A DNA stretch of 19,297 nucleotides from Acidobacteriota bacterium (GCA_021779695.1 JAJYAE010000045.1:1-19297), one strand, 5' to 3'. Shown: positions 1-6,665, numbered from the stretch's first letter. Program-made: numbers and translations. The notes: a model not told the origin generated them from the letters alone.

Positions 1-441
1 TGCGGCGTCTTCAATGCCGGCGTAGACGGTGTTGGCATCGGTGAGCGAGGGCTCGATGTGCCAGACGCGCTTGAACTCCCACGGATGCTGGGTACCGTCG
101 TACCACTGATGCGTGGTGAGGGGCGCGCCGCCGTTGGCCGATGTGTCGTAGGCGAAGTTATTGCTGGCCGTGGGGGGTGTGGGACCGGGAGCCGGGATGG
201 GCTCGCCGGCGGGCGGGTTCCAGGTGCGGCCGCCATCGTCGGACCGCTGCAGGACCTGGCCAAACCAGCCGCTGCTTTGCGAAGCGTAGACCCGGTTGGG
301 GTCCACGGGCGAACCCTTCATGTGGTAAATCTCCCAGCCGGCGAAGTGCGGGCCGGAGACCTGCCAGCTTTTGCGACTGGCGTCTGCGGTGAGGATGAAC
401 GCTCCTTTACGCGTTCCGACGAGTACACGAACTGAACTCAT
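1..441 (-). CDS. BNR/Asp-box beta-propeller protein (sialidase-like fold), 3' part missing
   Basis: Reads from ATG at 441 down through the window edge, so only the first 147 residues are present. No signal peptide is visible (the protein begins [15 protein letters not shown]), which suggests a cytoplasmic protein. Residues 67-74 (SDDGGRTW) match the Asp-box pattern SxDxGxTW found in BNR-repeat propellers. Later segments ([25 protein letters not shown]) look like successive propeller blades. Family members are often annotated as exo-alpha-sialidase or glycosyl hydrolase, but most lack proven sialidase activity and no catalytic residues can be judged here, so I do not assign an enzyme activity. 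The start is well set by GGAGG eight bases upstream. The marR gene lies 146 bp upstream on the same strand, so the two may be co-transcribed. The ribosome-binding site sits inside a potential hairpin, described separately. Confidence 0.8.
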   Translation of the reverse strand, partial: MSSVRVLVGTRKGAFILTADASRKSWQVSGPHFAGWEIYHMKGSPVDPNRVYASQSSGWFGQVLQRSDDGGRTWNPPAGEPIPAPGPTPPTASNNFAYDTSANGGAPLTTHQWYDGTQHPWEFKRVWHIEPSLTDANTVYAGIEDAA

Positions 442-447
442 GAATGA

Positions 448-489
448 CCTCCGCGGGATGTCCGCGGCGGGGGACCTTTGGCCGCGGAG
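448..489 (-). promoter_or_regulatory. Potential hairpin masking the SD of the BNR gene
   Basis: On the minus strand CTCCGCGG (489-482) pairs perfectly with CCGCGGAG (456-449) across 25 bases. The 3' arm contains most of the GGAGG ribosome-binding site of the BNR gene. A third CCGCGG copy in the loop (462-467) offers an alternative, tighter pairing with the same arm. Either fold would hide the SD. Seen directly; the regulatory role is an inference. Confidence 0.4.
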
Positions 490-587
490 TTAAGGGGGTG
501 GGAAAGCTGCGTGGACATTGTGGCCGAAAAGCACTGCGGCAAACAAGCCCGAATTTGACAGGAACGGGTCCATGGCCTGACCGGTGA

Positions 588-1043
588 TCAGGTCACGGTT
601 GAGAGCGCGCGCAGATTGACGCGCAGTGTCTCGGGGTCTCCCAAGGGGATTTGCGCTTCGATTGCACGATGCGTTGAAGTCCAGACCGGGAGAGCGCGCG
701 CGAGAAGCCGACGCCCTTTTGCGGTGAGGATGAGGATGCGGCTGCGGCGGTCTGCGGGATGCGGCTTGATGCGGACGAGGCCGCGTCGTTCGAGGGGCTT
801 GAGAGCCGCGGTGAGGGTGGTGCGGTCCATTGCGAGGAGCGCTGCGACGGGAGCCATGGGCGGTGGTTCAGGGCGGTTGAGCGACATAAGCAGGGAGAAC
901 TGACCGTTGGTGAGACCGACTGGACGCAAGGCATCGTCAAAGTGCCGCGCAAGGGCCCGGGCCGCGCGCTGCAAGTGCATGCAGAGGCAGGTGTCCCGGA
1001 CGTAGAGGGTGGTCTGGAACGGGACCGTCTGATCGCCGGGCAC
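588..1043 (-). CDS. MarR-family winged-helix transcriptional regulator
   Basis: A 151-residue protein of normal MarR length. The N-terminal dimerisation helix (CLCMHLQRAARALARHF) is followed by the typical GLTNGQFSLLMSL segment, then the winged helix: recognition helix around MDRTTLTAALKPLERRGLV and wing with the hallmark HPADRRSRILILTAKGRRLL. MarR proteins bind palindromic operators as dimers and are usually released by small phenolic or other lipophilic ligands; the ligand here is unknown. The start is GTG at 1043: an in-frame stop lies at 1053-1055 and the next start (ATG at 980) would cut into the conserved Cys-Leu-Cys helix. No SD precedes the GTG, and the promoter places the transcript start at or next to it, so the mRNA is probably leaderless. 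A perfect palindrome in the promoter suggests autorepression. Likely target besides itself: the BNR gene downstream. Confidence 0.88.
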   Translation of the reverse strand: MPGDQTVPFQTTLYVRDTCLCMHLQRAARALARHFDDALRPVGLTNGQFSLLMSLNRPEPPPMAPVAALLAMDRTTLTAALKPLERRGLVRIKPHPADRRSRILILTAKGRRLLARALPVWTSTHRAIEAQIPLGDPETLRVNLRALSTVT

Positions 1044-1078
1044 AGGAGAAATTTAGTTGATATCAACGTAACTGGCAA
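1044..1078 (-). promoter_or_regulatory. marR promoter with embedded operator palindrome
   Basis: On the minus strand: -35 TTGCCA (1078-1073), a 17-base spacer, -10 TAAATT (1055-1050), then six bases to the GTG start. The perfect 12-bp palindrome GTTGATATCAAC (1056-1067) fills the spacer next to the -10. Its core TTGATATCAA resembles known MarR-type operators. A repressor bound here would block RNA polymerase, so autorepression is the natural reading. Confidence 0.6.
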
Positions 1079-1260
1079 CAGCAAATTTTACCGATGCTGC
1101 GAGCGGGGGGTGTGTGGAGGCTGCGGGGATCGCACGAGGCGGAAGGAGAGAACAGCGAAGCGCTTTGCTGGTGGATGGGCGAGTTGGGGGCTGGGTTGGG
1201 GTGCTTTGGATGGTGCTGCACGAGCGAGCGATGCAATAGACTTGAGGTGGGAACAACCTG

Positions 1261-2247
1261 ATGCTCAAGCTATTTGGCGGAAAAGAAAAAGACCCGCAGG
1301 ACGAGGGTGCGGCGCAGGCGGGTGGCGCGGAGAAGACCGGCTTTTTCAGCCGGATGAAGCAGGCGGTGACGCGGACGCGGGAGTCGTTTACCGCGAAGAT
1401 CGACGACCTGGTGGCGCTGACGCGCACGGTGGACGAGGCCGCGCTGGAGGATCTGGAGTCGGCGCTGCTGACGAGCGACCTGGGTGTGCAGACGACGACG
1501 GAGATTCTGGACGCGCTGCGGGAGCGGGCGCGGAGGCAGTCGATTGAGGGCGGCGCGGAGTTGCGCGTGCTGCTGAAGGAGCAATTGCGCGGAATGCTGG
1601 AGGCTCCGCGGCGTGCGGTGCCGGAACCGGCGGCGCCGCCGAAGGTGACGTTTGTGGTGGGCGTGAACGGGACGGGCAAGACCACAACCAGCGGCAAGCT
1701 GGCCGCGTGGTATCGCGCGCAGAACAAGCAGGTGCTCTTGTGTGCAGCGGATACGTTTCGCGCGGCAGCGATTGAGCAGCTTGAGGTGTGGGCGGGGCGC
1801 AGCGGCGTTGAGATGGTGAAGACGCGGCAGGGGGGCGACCCGGCAGCGGTGCTGTATGACGCGGCGAGCGCGGCCAAGGCGAAGAAGATTGACGAGCTGA
1901 TTGTGGATACGGCGGGACGGCTGCACACGAAGACGGGCCTGATGGACGAGTTGGATAAGATGCGGCGGACGGCGGCGAAGCTGGTTCCGGGGGCACCGCA
2001 TGAGGTGCTGCTGGTGATGGACGCGACGACGGGCCAGAACGGGTTGCAGCAGGCGCGGCTGTTTACGCAGGCTGCGGGCGTGACGGGCATCGTGCTCACG
2101 AAGCTGGATGGAACGGCGAAGGGCGGCATTGCGGTGGCGATTGCGCGCGAACTGAACCTGCCGGTGCGCTATGTGGGCGTGGGCGAGAAGATGGAAGACC
2201 TTCTGGAGTTTGACGCGGGGGCGTTTGTGGACGCGCTGGTGGGGTAG
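1261..2247 (+). CDS. ftsY: Signal recognition particle receptor FtsY (SRP GTPase)
   Basis: A 328-residue GTPase that docks the SRP-ribosome complex at the inner membrane for co-translational insertion of membrane proteins. The NG core is complete: N-domain helices at about residues 28-115, P-loop GVNGTGKT at 134-141, DTFRAAA at 164-170, DTAGR at 216-220, TKLD at 280-283 and a closing GVGEKMEDL loop near 307. The acidic A domain of the E. coli protein is absent, so this is the short form. The first residues (MLKLFGG) and the N-domain helix around FFSRMKQAVTRTR could provide membrane contact. GAGGTGG lies 10 bases before the ATG. ribD starts 30 bases after the stop, so the two are probably co-transcribed. 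Confidence 0.97.
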   Translation: MLKLFGGKEKDPQDEGAAQAGGAEKTGFFSRMKQAVTRTRESFTAKIDDLVALTRTVDEAALEDLESALLTSDLGVQTTTEILDALRERARRQSIEGGAELRVLLKEQLRGMLEAPRRAVPEPAAPPKVTFVVGVNGTGKTTTSGKLAAWYRAQNKQVLLCAADTFRAAAIEQLEVWAGRSGVEMVKTRQGGDPAAVLYDAASAAKAKKIDELIVDTAGRLHTKTGLMDELDKMRRTAAKLVPGAPHEVLLVMDATTGQNGLQQARLFTQAAGVTGIVLTKLDGTAKGGIAVAIARELNLPVRYVGVGEKMEDLLEFDAGAFVDALVG

Positions 2248-2277
2248 TTGGCTACTGCGGGGTGAGCGGGATTGCGG

Positions 2278-3420
2278 ATGGACATACGCGAAGAAGATCG
2301 CAACTGGATGCGACGGGCGCTGGAGCTGGCACGGCGCGGCATCGGGGTGGCATCTCCGAACCCGGTGGTGGGGTGCGTGATTCTGGACCGCGCGGGGCAG
2401 GTGGTGGGCGAGGGTTGGCATGAGTATGACCTGCGCGACCACGCAGAGATTGTGGCTTTGCGCGAGGCGCAGCAGCATGCCGGTGAGCGGCTGAAGGGCG
2501 GCACAGCGTACGTCACGCTGGAGCCATGCAATCACACGGGACGTACGGGACCGTGCAGCGAGGCGCTGATTGCAGCGGGGCTGGGGCGCGTGGTGGCGGC
2601 GACGATCGATCCGAATCCGCATGTGGCGGGACATGGACTGGAACGGCTGCGGGCTGCGGGGCTGGAGACGGCGGTGGGCGTGTGCGAGGCTGAGGCGCGA
2701 CGGCTCAACGAAGGCTTTGCACGATGGAGCCAGCACCAGCGGCCGTTTGTGCTGATGAAGGTGGCGATGACGCTGGATGGGCGGATTGCGCCTCCGGCTG
2801 GGATGCACGCCAAGCGTGAGCCCTACTGGATTACCTGCGAAGAGGCACGGGCGGAGGTGCAGCCGCTGCGGTGGCAGGCCGACGCGGCACTGACGGGCGT
2901 GGATACGGTGCTGGCGGATGACCCGATGCTGACGGACCGGAGCGGACTGCGCAGACGGCGTCCGCTGCAGCGGGTGGTGCTGGACTCGGCTCTGCGGATG
3001 CCGCTGGACTCGAAGATGGTGGAGGGCGCCGCGGACGACGTAGTTGTATTCACGGTATCAAAAGACGCGGCGCGGGCTGATGCCCTGCGGACGCGGGGCG
3101 TGCGGGTGGAAGTGCTGCCGGCTGAAGGTGGGCGCGTGCCGCTGGAGCGGGTGCTGGAGATGCTGGGCGCGGCGGGTATTTTGTCCGTGCTGACGGAGAC
3201 GGGGACGCGGCTGAACACGGCGCTGCTGGCGGCAGGGCTGGTGGACCGGGTGCATCTGTTTGTTTCGCCGCAGATTATGGGGTCCGATGCGGTACCGGCG
3301 TTTCGCGGGATGCCATCTTTTGTGCAGATGGGACCGGTGGAGGTGGAGCGATACGGGAACGACCTGGGGCTGTGTTCCCTGCTGCGCGATCCGTGGCCGG
3401 CGCCTGCTGAGACGGCTTGA
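2278..3420 (+). CDS. ribD: Bifunctional riboflavin biosynthesis protein RibD (deaminase/reductase)
   Basis: Carries out two consecutive steps of riboflavin synthesis: deamination of the pyrimidinone from GTP cyclohydrolase II, then NADPH-dependent reduction of its ribosyl side chain. The N-terminal zinc deaminase domain has SPNPVVGCV, the H55-A-E57 zinc/catalytic motif and C84-x8-C93 (PCNHTGRTGPC). The reductase domain follows from about residue 155, with MKVAMTLDGRIA, TGVDTVLADDPMLT and the C-terminal VDRVHLFVSPQIMG. Length (380 residues) is normal for the fused enzyme. ATG at 2278 is preferred; TTG at 2272 is in frame and fits the nearest SD-like GGGGTGAG about equally well. The partner ribE is not adjacent but 1.5 kb downstream. 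No FMN riboswitch is visible upstream. Confidence 0.95.
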   Translation: MDIREEDRNWMRRALELARRGIGVASPNPVVGCVILDRAGQVVGEGWHEYDLRDHAEIVALREAQQHAGERLKGGTAYVTLEPCNHTGRTGPCSEALIAAGLGRVVAATIDPNPHVAGHGLERLRAAGLETAVGVCEAEARRLNEGFARWSQHQRPFVLMKVAMTLDGRIAPPAGMHAKREPYWITCEEARAEVQPLRWQADAALTGVDTVLADDPMLTDRSGLRRRRPLQRVVLDSALRMPLDSKMVEGAADDVVVFTVSKDAARADALRTRGVRVEVLPAEGGRVPLERVLEMLGAAGILSVLTETGTRLNTALLAAGLVDRVHLFVSPQIMGSDAVPAFRGMPSFVQMGPVEVERYGNDLGLCSLLRDPWPAPAETA

Positions 3421-3506
3421 TGCGCGGAGACACGTTTTGGCGTCTAATAGAAGAAGCGCGGCTTATCCCCGTCGTTTGGCAATTCTGAAACAAAGAGGTA
3501 TCGAAG

Positions 3507-4010
3507 ATGGTTGCGTCTCCTGTCGTCACTGCCGTGGTTTCGCTGGTGGGATTGTGCGGCGTGCTGGCATGGCGCGTGCGTGAAGGCCGGTCGGCGGTGA
3601 CGATCAAGAAGCTGGTGATGCCGCCGGTGGGAATGGCGACGGGCTTCTCGATGTTTGTGATGCCGATGTTTCGGGTGCAGTGGAGCTGGGCGCTGGCGGC
3701 GTTTCTGATTGGCGCGATTGTGCTGGCGTATCCCCTGCTGCTGACATCGAGCCTGCGTCGCGAAGGCGACGTGATCATGATGAAGCGGTCGAGCGCGTTT
3801 TTTGCAGTGGTGATTGTGCTGGCGGCGGTGCGGTATTTTGCCCGCGCATATTTTGACAAGTATCTGACGTTGGAGCAGACGGGAGGGCTGTTCTTCATCC
3901 TGGCTTTCGGGATGATTCTGCGGTGGCGGTTGAAGCTGCTGTCGCTGTATATGAAGCTGGCGCGGCCGGAGATGCCACTGGGCGCAGCCGTGGAAGAAGC
4001 GGCGGACTGA
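3507..4010 (+). CDS. CcdC-like (DUF1453-type) integral membrane protein
   Basis: A 167-residue protein with five predicted membrane segments at about residues 4-22, 38-56, 60-80, 95-113 and 124-145. The family signatures I recognise are the FSMFVMP segment, the AYPLLLTSS stretch after the third helix, the charged MMKRSSAFF entry into the fourth helix and the TGGLFFILAFGMILRWR ending. CcdC is named after a Bacillus protein encoded near cytochrome c maturation genes, but its biochemical function is not established and nothing here links it to cytochromes. AAAGAGG lies about eight bases before the ATG. It sits 86 bp after ribD and is closed by the shared hairpin at 4044-4071. Confidence 0.75.
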   Translation: MVASPVVTAVVSLVGLCGVLAWRVREGRSAVTIKKLVMPPVGMATGFSMFVMPMFRVQWSWALAAFLIGAIVLAYPLLLTSSLRREGDVIMMKRSSAFFAVVIVLAAVRYFARAYFDKYLTLEQTGGLFFILAFGMILRWRLKLLSLYMKLARPEMPLGAAVEEAAD

Positions 4011-4043
4011 GCCGCAGCGAGCTGGAGAAAACTGGAAAGGCCG

Positions 4044-4071
4044 AAGGCCCCGGAGCGGAATCCGGGGCCTT
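4044..4071. terminator. Hairpin between convergent ccdC-like and padR genes
   Basis: AAGGCCCCGGA (4044-4054) and TCCGGGGCCTT (4061-4071) form a perfect 11-bp stem with a six-base GCGGAA loop. It lies between two convergent stop codons, so it can serve both directions. Neither side has a long U-run after the stem, so it may be a weak or assisted terminator. Confidence 0.7.
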
Positions 4072-4075
4072 GCTG

Positions 4076-4714
4076 TTAGAGCTCGTCGATGGTCTTGGCA
4101 GCTTGGTCAAGCGTCTGAGCGATTTTCTGGATCAGTTCGGGGCTGGCGCTTTGGCGGGCAACGCGGGCCATGACGGCGCTGCGAAGATTCATAAAGGCTT
4201 TCATCAGCTCCGGCGAGCGGCCGCGGCGAAACTGCTCGCCGGTATGCTCGAGGCGCTGGAAGAGCTCGCTGACCCGCTCACTTTTGGCGCCGAGATACTG
4301 GGCTCCTTCCGGCGTGAGCGCGTAAACCTTTTTGCTGCCTTCGGTGGCAGAGACGGCGACGAGGCCTTCTTCTTCCAACATGGTCAGCGTGGGGTAAATG
4401 ACGCCAGCGCTGGGGGTGTATCCGCCGCCGAGGCGCTGCTCCATGGTCTTGATGAGCTGGTAGCCGTAGCTGGGCTGCTCGGAGAGCAGCTTGAGGATGG
4501 CGAGCTTGACGTCCCCGGCGTCGAAGAGCCGTTCCCTGCCCCCGCCAAAGCCGCGACCGAAGCCTCCGCGACCTCCAAAGCCAAAACCGCGGGCGAAACC
4601 CTTTTGTCCGTGGCGGCCACAACCGTGGCCTGCCTGACCGTCGCCAGCCGGGTCTGCCCAGCCATGGTGGCGGCAGAGATGGCCGGGGCGTTCGGTGAAG
4701 ATTTGTTCGTACAT
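4076..4714 (-). CDS. PadR-family transcriptional regulator with Gly/Arg/His-rich N-terminal tail
   Basis: A 212-residue protein. The PadR winged helix lies at about residues 65-140: LAILKLLSEQPSYGYQLIK, the SAGVIYPTLTMLEEEGLV recognition region and the KKVYALTPEGAQYL wing. A C-terminal helical dimerisation segment follows. The first 60 or so residues are low complexity: a His/Cys-containing part (HLCRHHGW, HGCGRHGQ) followed by repeated Phe/Gly/Arg units (GFGFGGRGGFGRGFGGGR). Comparable tails occur in other PadR proteins; their role is unknown, and metal or nucleic-acid contact is only a guess. The start is secure: AGGAG lies just upstream of the ATG at 4714. Overlapping palindromes in the promoter suggest autorepression. 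No obvious efflux or enzyme target gene is adjacent. Confidence 0.9.
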   Translation of the reverse strand: MYEQIFTERPGHLCRHHGWADPAGDGQAGHGCGRHGQKGFARGFGFGGRGGFGRGFGGGRERLFDAGDVKLAILKLLSEQPSYGYQLIKTMEQRLGGGYTPSAGVIYPTLTMLEEEGLVAVSATEGSKKVYALTPEGAQYLGAKSERVSELFQRLEHTGEQFRRGRSPELMKAFMNLRSAVMARVARQSASPELIQKIAQTLDQAAKTIDEL

Positions 4715-4732
4715 TTGATACTCCTTTCGTAC

Positions 4733-4787
4733 TATCTTAAGATATATCTTTATAGCCGATAGGTCAATATATTTTGCGATATATCTT
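4733..4787 (-). promoter_or_regulatory. padR promoter with overlapping palindromes
   Basis: On the minus strand -35 TTGACC (4767-4762) is followed after 17 bases by -10 TATCTT (4744-4739). Two perfect 12-bp palindromes overlap the -10: TATCTTAAGATA (4733-4744) and AAGATATATCTT (4739-4750). A second GATATATCTT copy lies at 4778-4787, 37 bp away. The stretch is strikingly AT-rich against its GC-rich surroundings. Binding by PadR itself is the simplest reading. Confidence 0.6.
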
Positions 4788-4875
4788 TTTAGCTTGAGGG
4801 AACCCGAGGGAGTGGGGTTATCTGTGCTGTAGCCTGCGCGGGATGCAGCCGGGAGGGATGGTGTGGCGTTTCCCT

Positions 4876-4881
4876 TAGAAT
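4876..4881 (+). promoter_or_regulatory. Candidate -10 element for ribE, near-leaderless
   Basis: TAGAAT is followed by six bases (CAAAGC) and then the ribE ATG, and no SD is visible before that ATG. Transcription would start at or beside the start codon. No good -35 is seen at the usual distance, so support is moderate. Confidence 0.4.
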
Positions 4882-4887
4882 CAAAGC

Positions 4888-5562
4888 ATGTTTACGGGGA
4901 TTATTGAGCAGACTGGGACGCTTGTGGGACTGGCGGAGCGTGGCGGGGTACGGCGGATCACGGTGGAGGCTCCGGGGATCGCGGAGCGGCTGCGCGAGGG
5001 AGACTCGCTGGCGGTGAGCGGCGTGTGCCTGACGGCGCTGGATGTGAACCCGACGTATTTCCATGCAGACCTGGCGCAGGAAACGCTGGAGAAGAGCTCA
5101 CTGGGGCGGCTGGCCGCGGGCGCCAAGGTGAATCTGGAGTTGCCGACGGCGGCAGGGAGTCCGCTGGGCGGGCACGTGGTGCAGGGGCATGTGGATGGAT
5201 GCGGCGAGTTGACGGCGCTGGATCCGGTGATTTCCGAGACCGCAACCGGATTTGACCGCGAGACAACGGACTGGACGCTGAGGGTGCGCGTTCCAGAGAA
5301 TGTGCGGCCGTGGATGGTGCTGAAGGGGTCAGTGGCGCTGGAGGGGATCAGCCTGACGATTGCGGATTTTGATGGGGAAACGGTGACGGTTGCGATTCTG
5401 CCGCTGACGTATTGGCGGACGAACCTGCATTCGCTCAAGCCGGGCGCGCCGGTGAACGTGGAGGCGGATGTGCTGGTGAAGCTGGCGCACGCGCAGATGC
5501 AGGCGGCGAAGAAGCCGGAGTTGGATCTGACGGAGGCCTGGCTGGTGGCACAGGGATATTAA
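4888..5562 (+). CDS. ribE: Riboflavin synthase, alpha subunit
   Basis: Catalyses dismutation of two 6,7-dimethyl-8-ribityllumazine molecules into riboflavin, the last step of the pathway. The 224 residues contain the usual two lumazine-binding repeats. The first begins MFTGIIEQTG and includes SGVCLT at 44-49. The second begins at the GGHVVQGHVDG motif (94-104) and includes EGISLTI at 152-158. The length is slightly above the usual 200-215 because of a short C-terminal tail. No SD is visible before the ATG, and a -10-like element sits six bases upstream. The stop codon TAA overlaps the stop of the convergent anti-sigma gene within a TTAA tetranucleotide, with no room for a terminator. Confidence 0.96.
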   Translation: MFTGIIEQTGTLVGLAERGGVRRITVEAPGIAERLREGDSLAVSGVCLTALDVNPTYFHADLAQETLEKSSLGRLAAGAKVNLELPTAAGSPLGGHVVQGHVDGCGELTALDPVISETATGFDRETTDWTLRVRVPENVRPWMVLKGSVALEGISLTIADFDGETVTVAILPLTYWRTNLHSLKPGAPVNVEADVLVKLAHAQMQAAKKPELDLTEAWLVAQGY

Positions 5563-5807
5563 GAGCAATCCTTTTCTTCGTTCTGGATTGCGGATTCAAT
5601 GCGTTGCCAAAGGTCGTCCTCGGGGGGTTCGACGGGCAGGAGCTGGCGCGCAGCGTCGGCGATGGTCTGGAGGTCGGCGAGCAGGGCGCTGCAGCGGGGG
5701 CAGCTTTTGATGTGGGGATGATTGCTGATGTCCTCTCCGGAGCCGATCAGGTCCGCGAGCTGAGACTGGAACTCTTCGCAACTCATCTCATCGGGCTTCT
5801 TGGTCAT
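5559..5807 (-). CDS. Zinc-finger (ZAS-type) anti-sigma factor, soluble
   Basis: An 82-residue protein with a zinc anti-sigma signature H32-x3-C36-x2-C39 (HIKSCPRC), followed by a helical stretch (SALLADLQTIADAARQLL) and an acidic C-terminal tail. ZAS proteins sequester a partner ECF sigma factor; here the partner is the overlapping upstream gene. No transmembrane helix follows the zinc finger, so this is a cytoplasmic form that could sense redox state or another internal signal instead of an envelope signal. The start is ATG at 5807: it overlaps the sigma stop as ATGA and is preceded by AAAGGATGG. A longer in-frame reading up to 5900 is possible but would run inside the sigma gene. Confidence 0.82.
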   Translation of the reverse strand: MTKKPDEMSCEEFQSQLADLIGSGEDISNHPHIKSCPRCSALLADLQTIADAARQLLPVEPPEDDLWQRIESAIQNEEKDCS

Positions 5808-6484
5808 TTCAGACCATCCTTTCGGCTTGAGGAGCGGAGGGCGTCGCGGAGCTTGAGCCGCGCTTTGTGGAGCTGGGATTTGCTGTTTCCGATGGAGCAT
5901 TCGAGCATAGTGGCGATTTCATTGTGCTCGTACCCTTCAATATCGTGCAAAACGAAGATGAGGCGGTAACCGGCGGGCAGGTCGGCGACGGCGCGCTCGA
6001 GAGCGAGGCGATCAATGGATCCGCTGAGGGCGAGGTCTGGCGCGCCGAAGCTTCGTCCTGGTCCGTCGGCCTGAGTGGGCTCCATGGCCTCATCGAGCGA
6101 GGTGAGCTGAAGGCCTTTTTTGCGGAGGTGCATGAGGACGACGTTGATGGCGAGTCGATGGAGCCAGGTGGAGAAGGCAGAATCGCCGCGGAAGGTTGCG
6201 ATCTTGCGGTGAAGTTGCAGGAAGGCTTCCTGGGTGAGGTCTTCAGCCTCAGCGACGTTGTTGACCATGCGGAGGCAGAGGGAATAGATGCGGCGCTTGT
6301 GCTGGGCGTAGAGCTGCGCGAATGCCTGATGGTCACCGGCCTGAGCGCGGGCGAGGACATCCTCTGGCAGGGCAGGCGCAGGGACAGGGACGGATGGACT
6401 CTGGACGACCTGGGAATCAGGGGCCGGCTTTGGAGGCTGCGCTTTGGTCTCTTGCACGCGCCTGAGCGAAGTGGTTCGAGGCAT
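5804..6484 (-). CDS. ECF-type RNA polymerase sigma factor (sigma-70 family, RpoE-like)
   Basis: A 226-residue sigma factor. Region 2 starts near residue 48 (AQAGDHQAFAQLYAQH) and contains DLTQEAFLQLHRKIATFRG and STWLHRLAINVVLMHLRK. Region 4 lies at about 163-215 (LPAGYRLIFVLHDIEGYEHNEIA, then the helix-turn-helix IGNSKSQLHKARLKLRDAL). A Pro-rich extension of about 45 residues precedes region 2, which most ECF factors lack. ATG at 6484 is chosen because AAAGGA lies just upstream; an in-frame ATG at 6517 lacks that support. The gene overlaps its anti-sigma gene by four bases, so the pair is co-translated. It is divergent from the Omp85 gene, which makes an envelope regulon possible but unproven. 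Confidence 0.92.
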   Translation of the reverse strand: MPRTTSLRRVQETKAQPPKPAPDSQVVQSPSVPVPAPALPEDVLARAQAGDHQAFAQLYAQHKRRIYSLCLRMVNNVAEAEDLTQEAFLQLHRKIATFRGDSAFSTWLHRLAINVVLMHLRKKGLQLTSLDEAMEPTQADGPGRSFGAPDLALSGSIDRLALERAVADLPAGYRLIFVLHDIEGYEHNEIATMLECSIGNSKSQLHKARLKLRDALRSSSRKDGLK

Positions 6485-6552
6485 ACCAATCCTTTGTTTG
6501 CGAACGCGGCACATCACCGTGCGTGAAGCTGCGCCGAGCTTTTAACCTCGTT

Positions 6553-6560
6553 AGTATAAA
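6553..6560. promoter_or_regulatory. Overlapping divergent -10 elements between the sigma and Omp85 genes
   Basis: TATAAA (6555-6560) reads as a -10 on the plus strand, towards the Omp85 gene. TATACT (6558-6553) reads as a -10 on the minus strand, towards the sigma gene, with a weak TCGCCA -35 at 6581-6576. The two elements share four bases, so the two promoters could exclude one another. The -35 on the plus side is not recognisable. Confidence 0.35.
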
Positions 6561-6665
6561 GGGCAGACGAGGCAGTGGCGAAACGGGCCGCGCGGGCGGA
6601 GCTGCGCCGCGGACGAGATGGAAGGTTGCGGCGAGAAGAGGATAGCGTTTGCAGGAGAAGCGAAT

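Noticed and set aside
759..1547. 262-codon plus-strand frame across the marR and ftsY starts
   Set aside because: It covers the antisense of marR, the intergenic promoter and the wrong frame of ftsY; no recognisable domain.
1270..2808. Long open frame (512 codons) on the minus strand opposite ftsY and ribD
   Set aside because: Its translation is dominated by Arg, His, Pro and Gln with no domain, and it lies wholly opposite two clear genes. It is a composition artefact of GC-rich coding DNA.
3923..4762. 279-codon plus-strand frame opposite padR
   Set aside because: It reads through the end of the CcdC-like gene, the terminator and the whole antisense of padR; its protein is Ala/Glu-rich without motifs.
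4751..4887. FMN riboswitch before ribE (also looked for before ribD)
   Set aside because: None of the conserved FMN-element boxes is recognisable, and the space before ribD is only 30 bases.
5808..5900. Longer start for the zinc anti-sigma gene
   Set aside because: ATG at 5807 has an SD and the ATGA overlap with the sigma gene; the extension is antisense-like low-complexity sequence inside sigma region 4.
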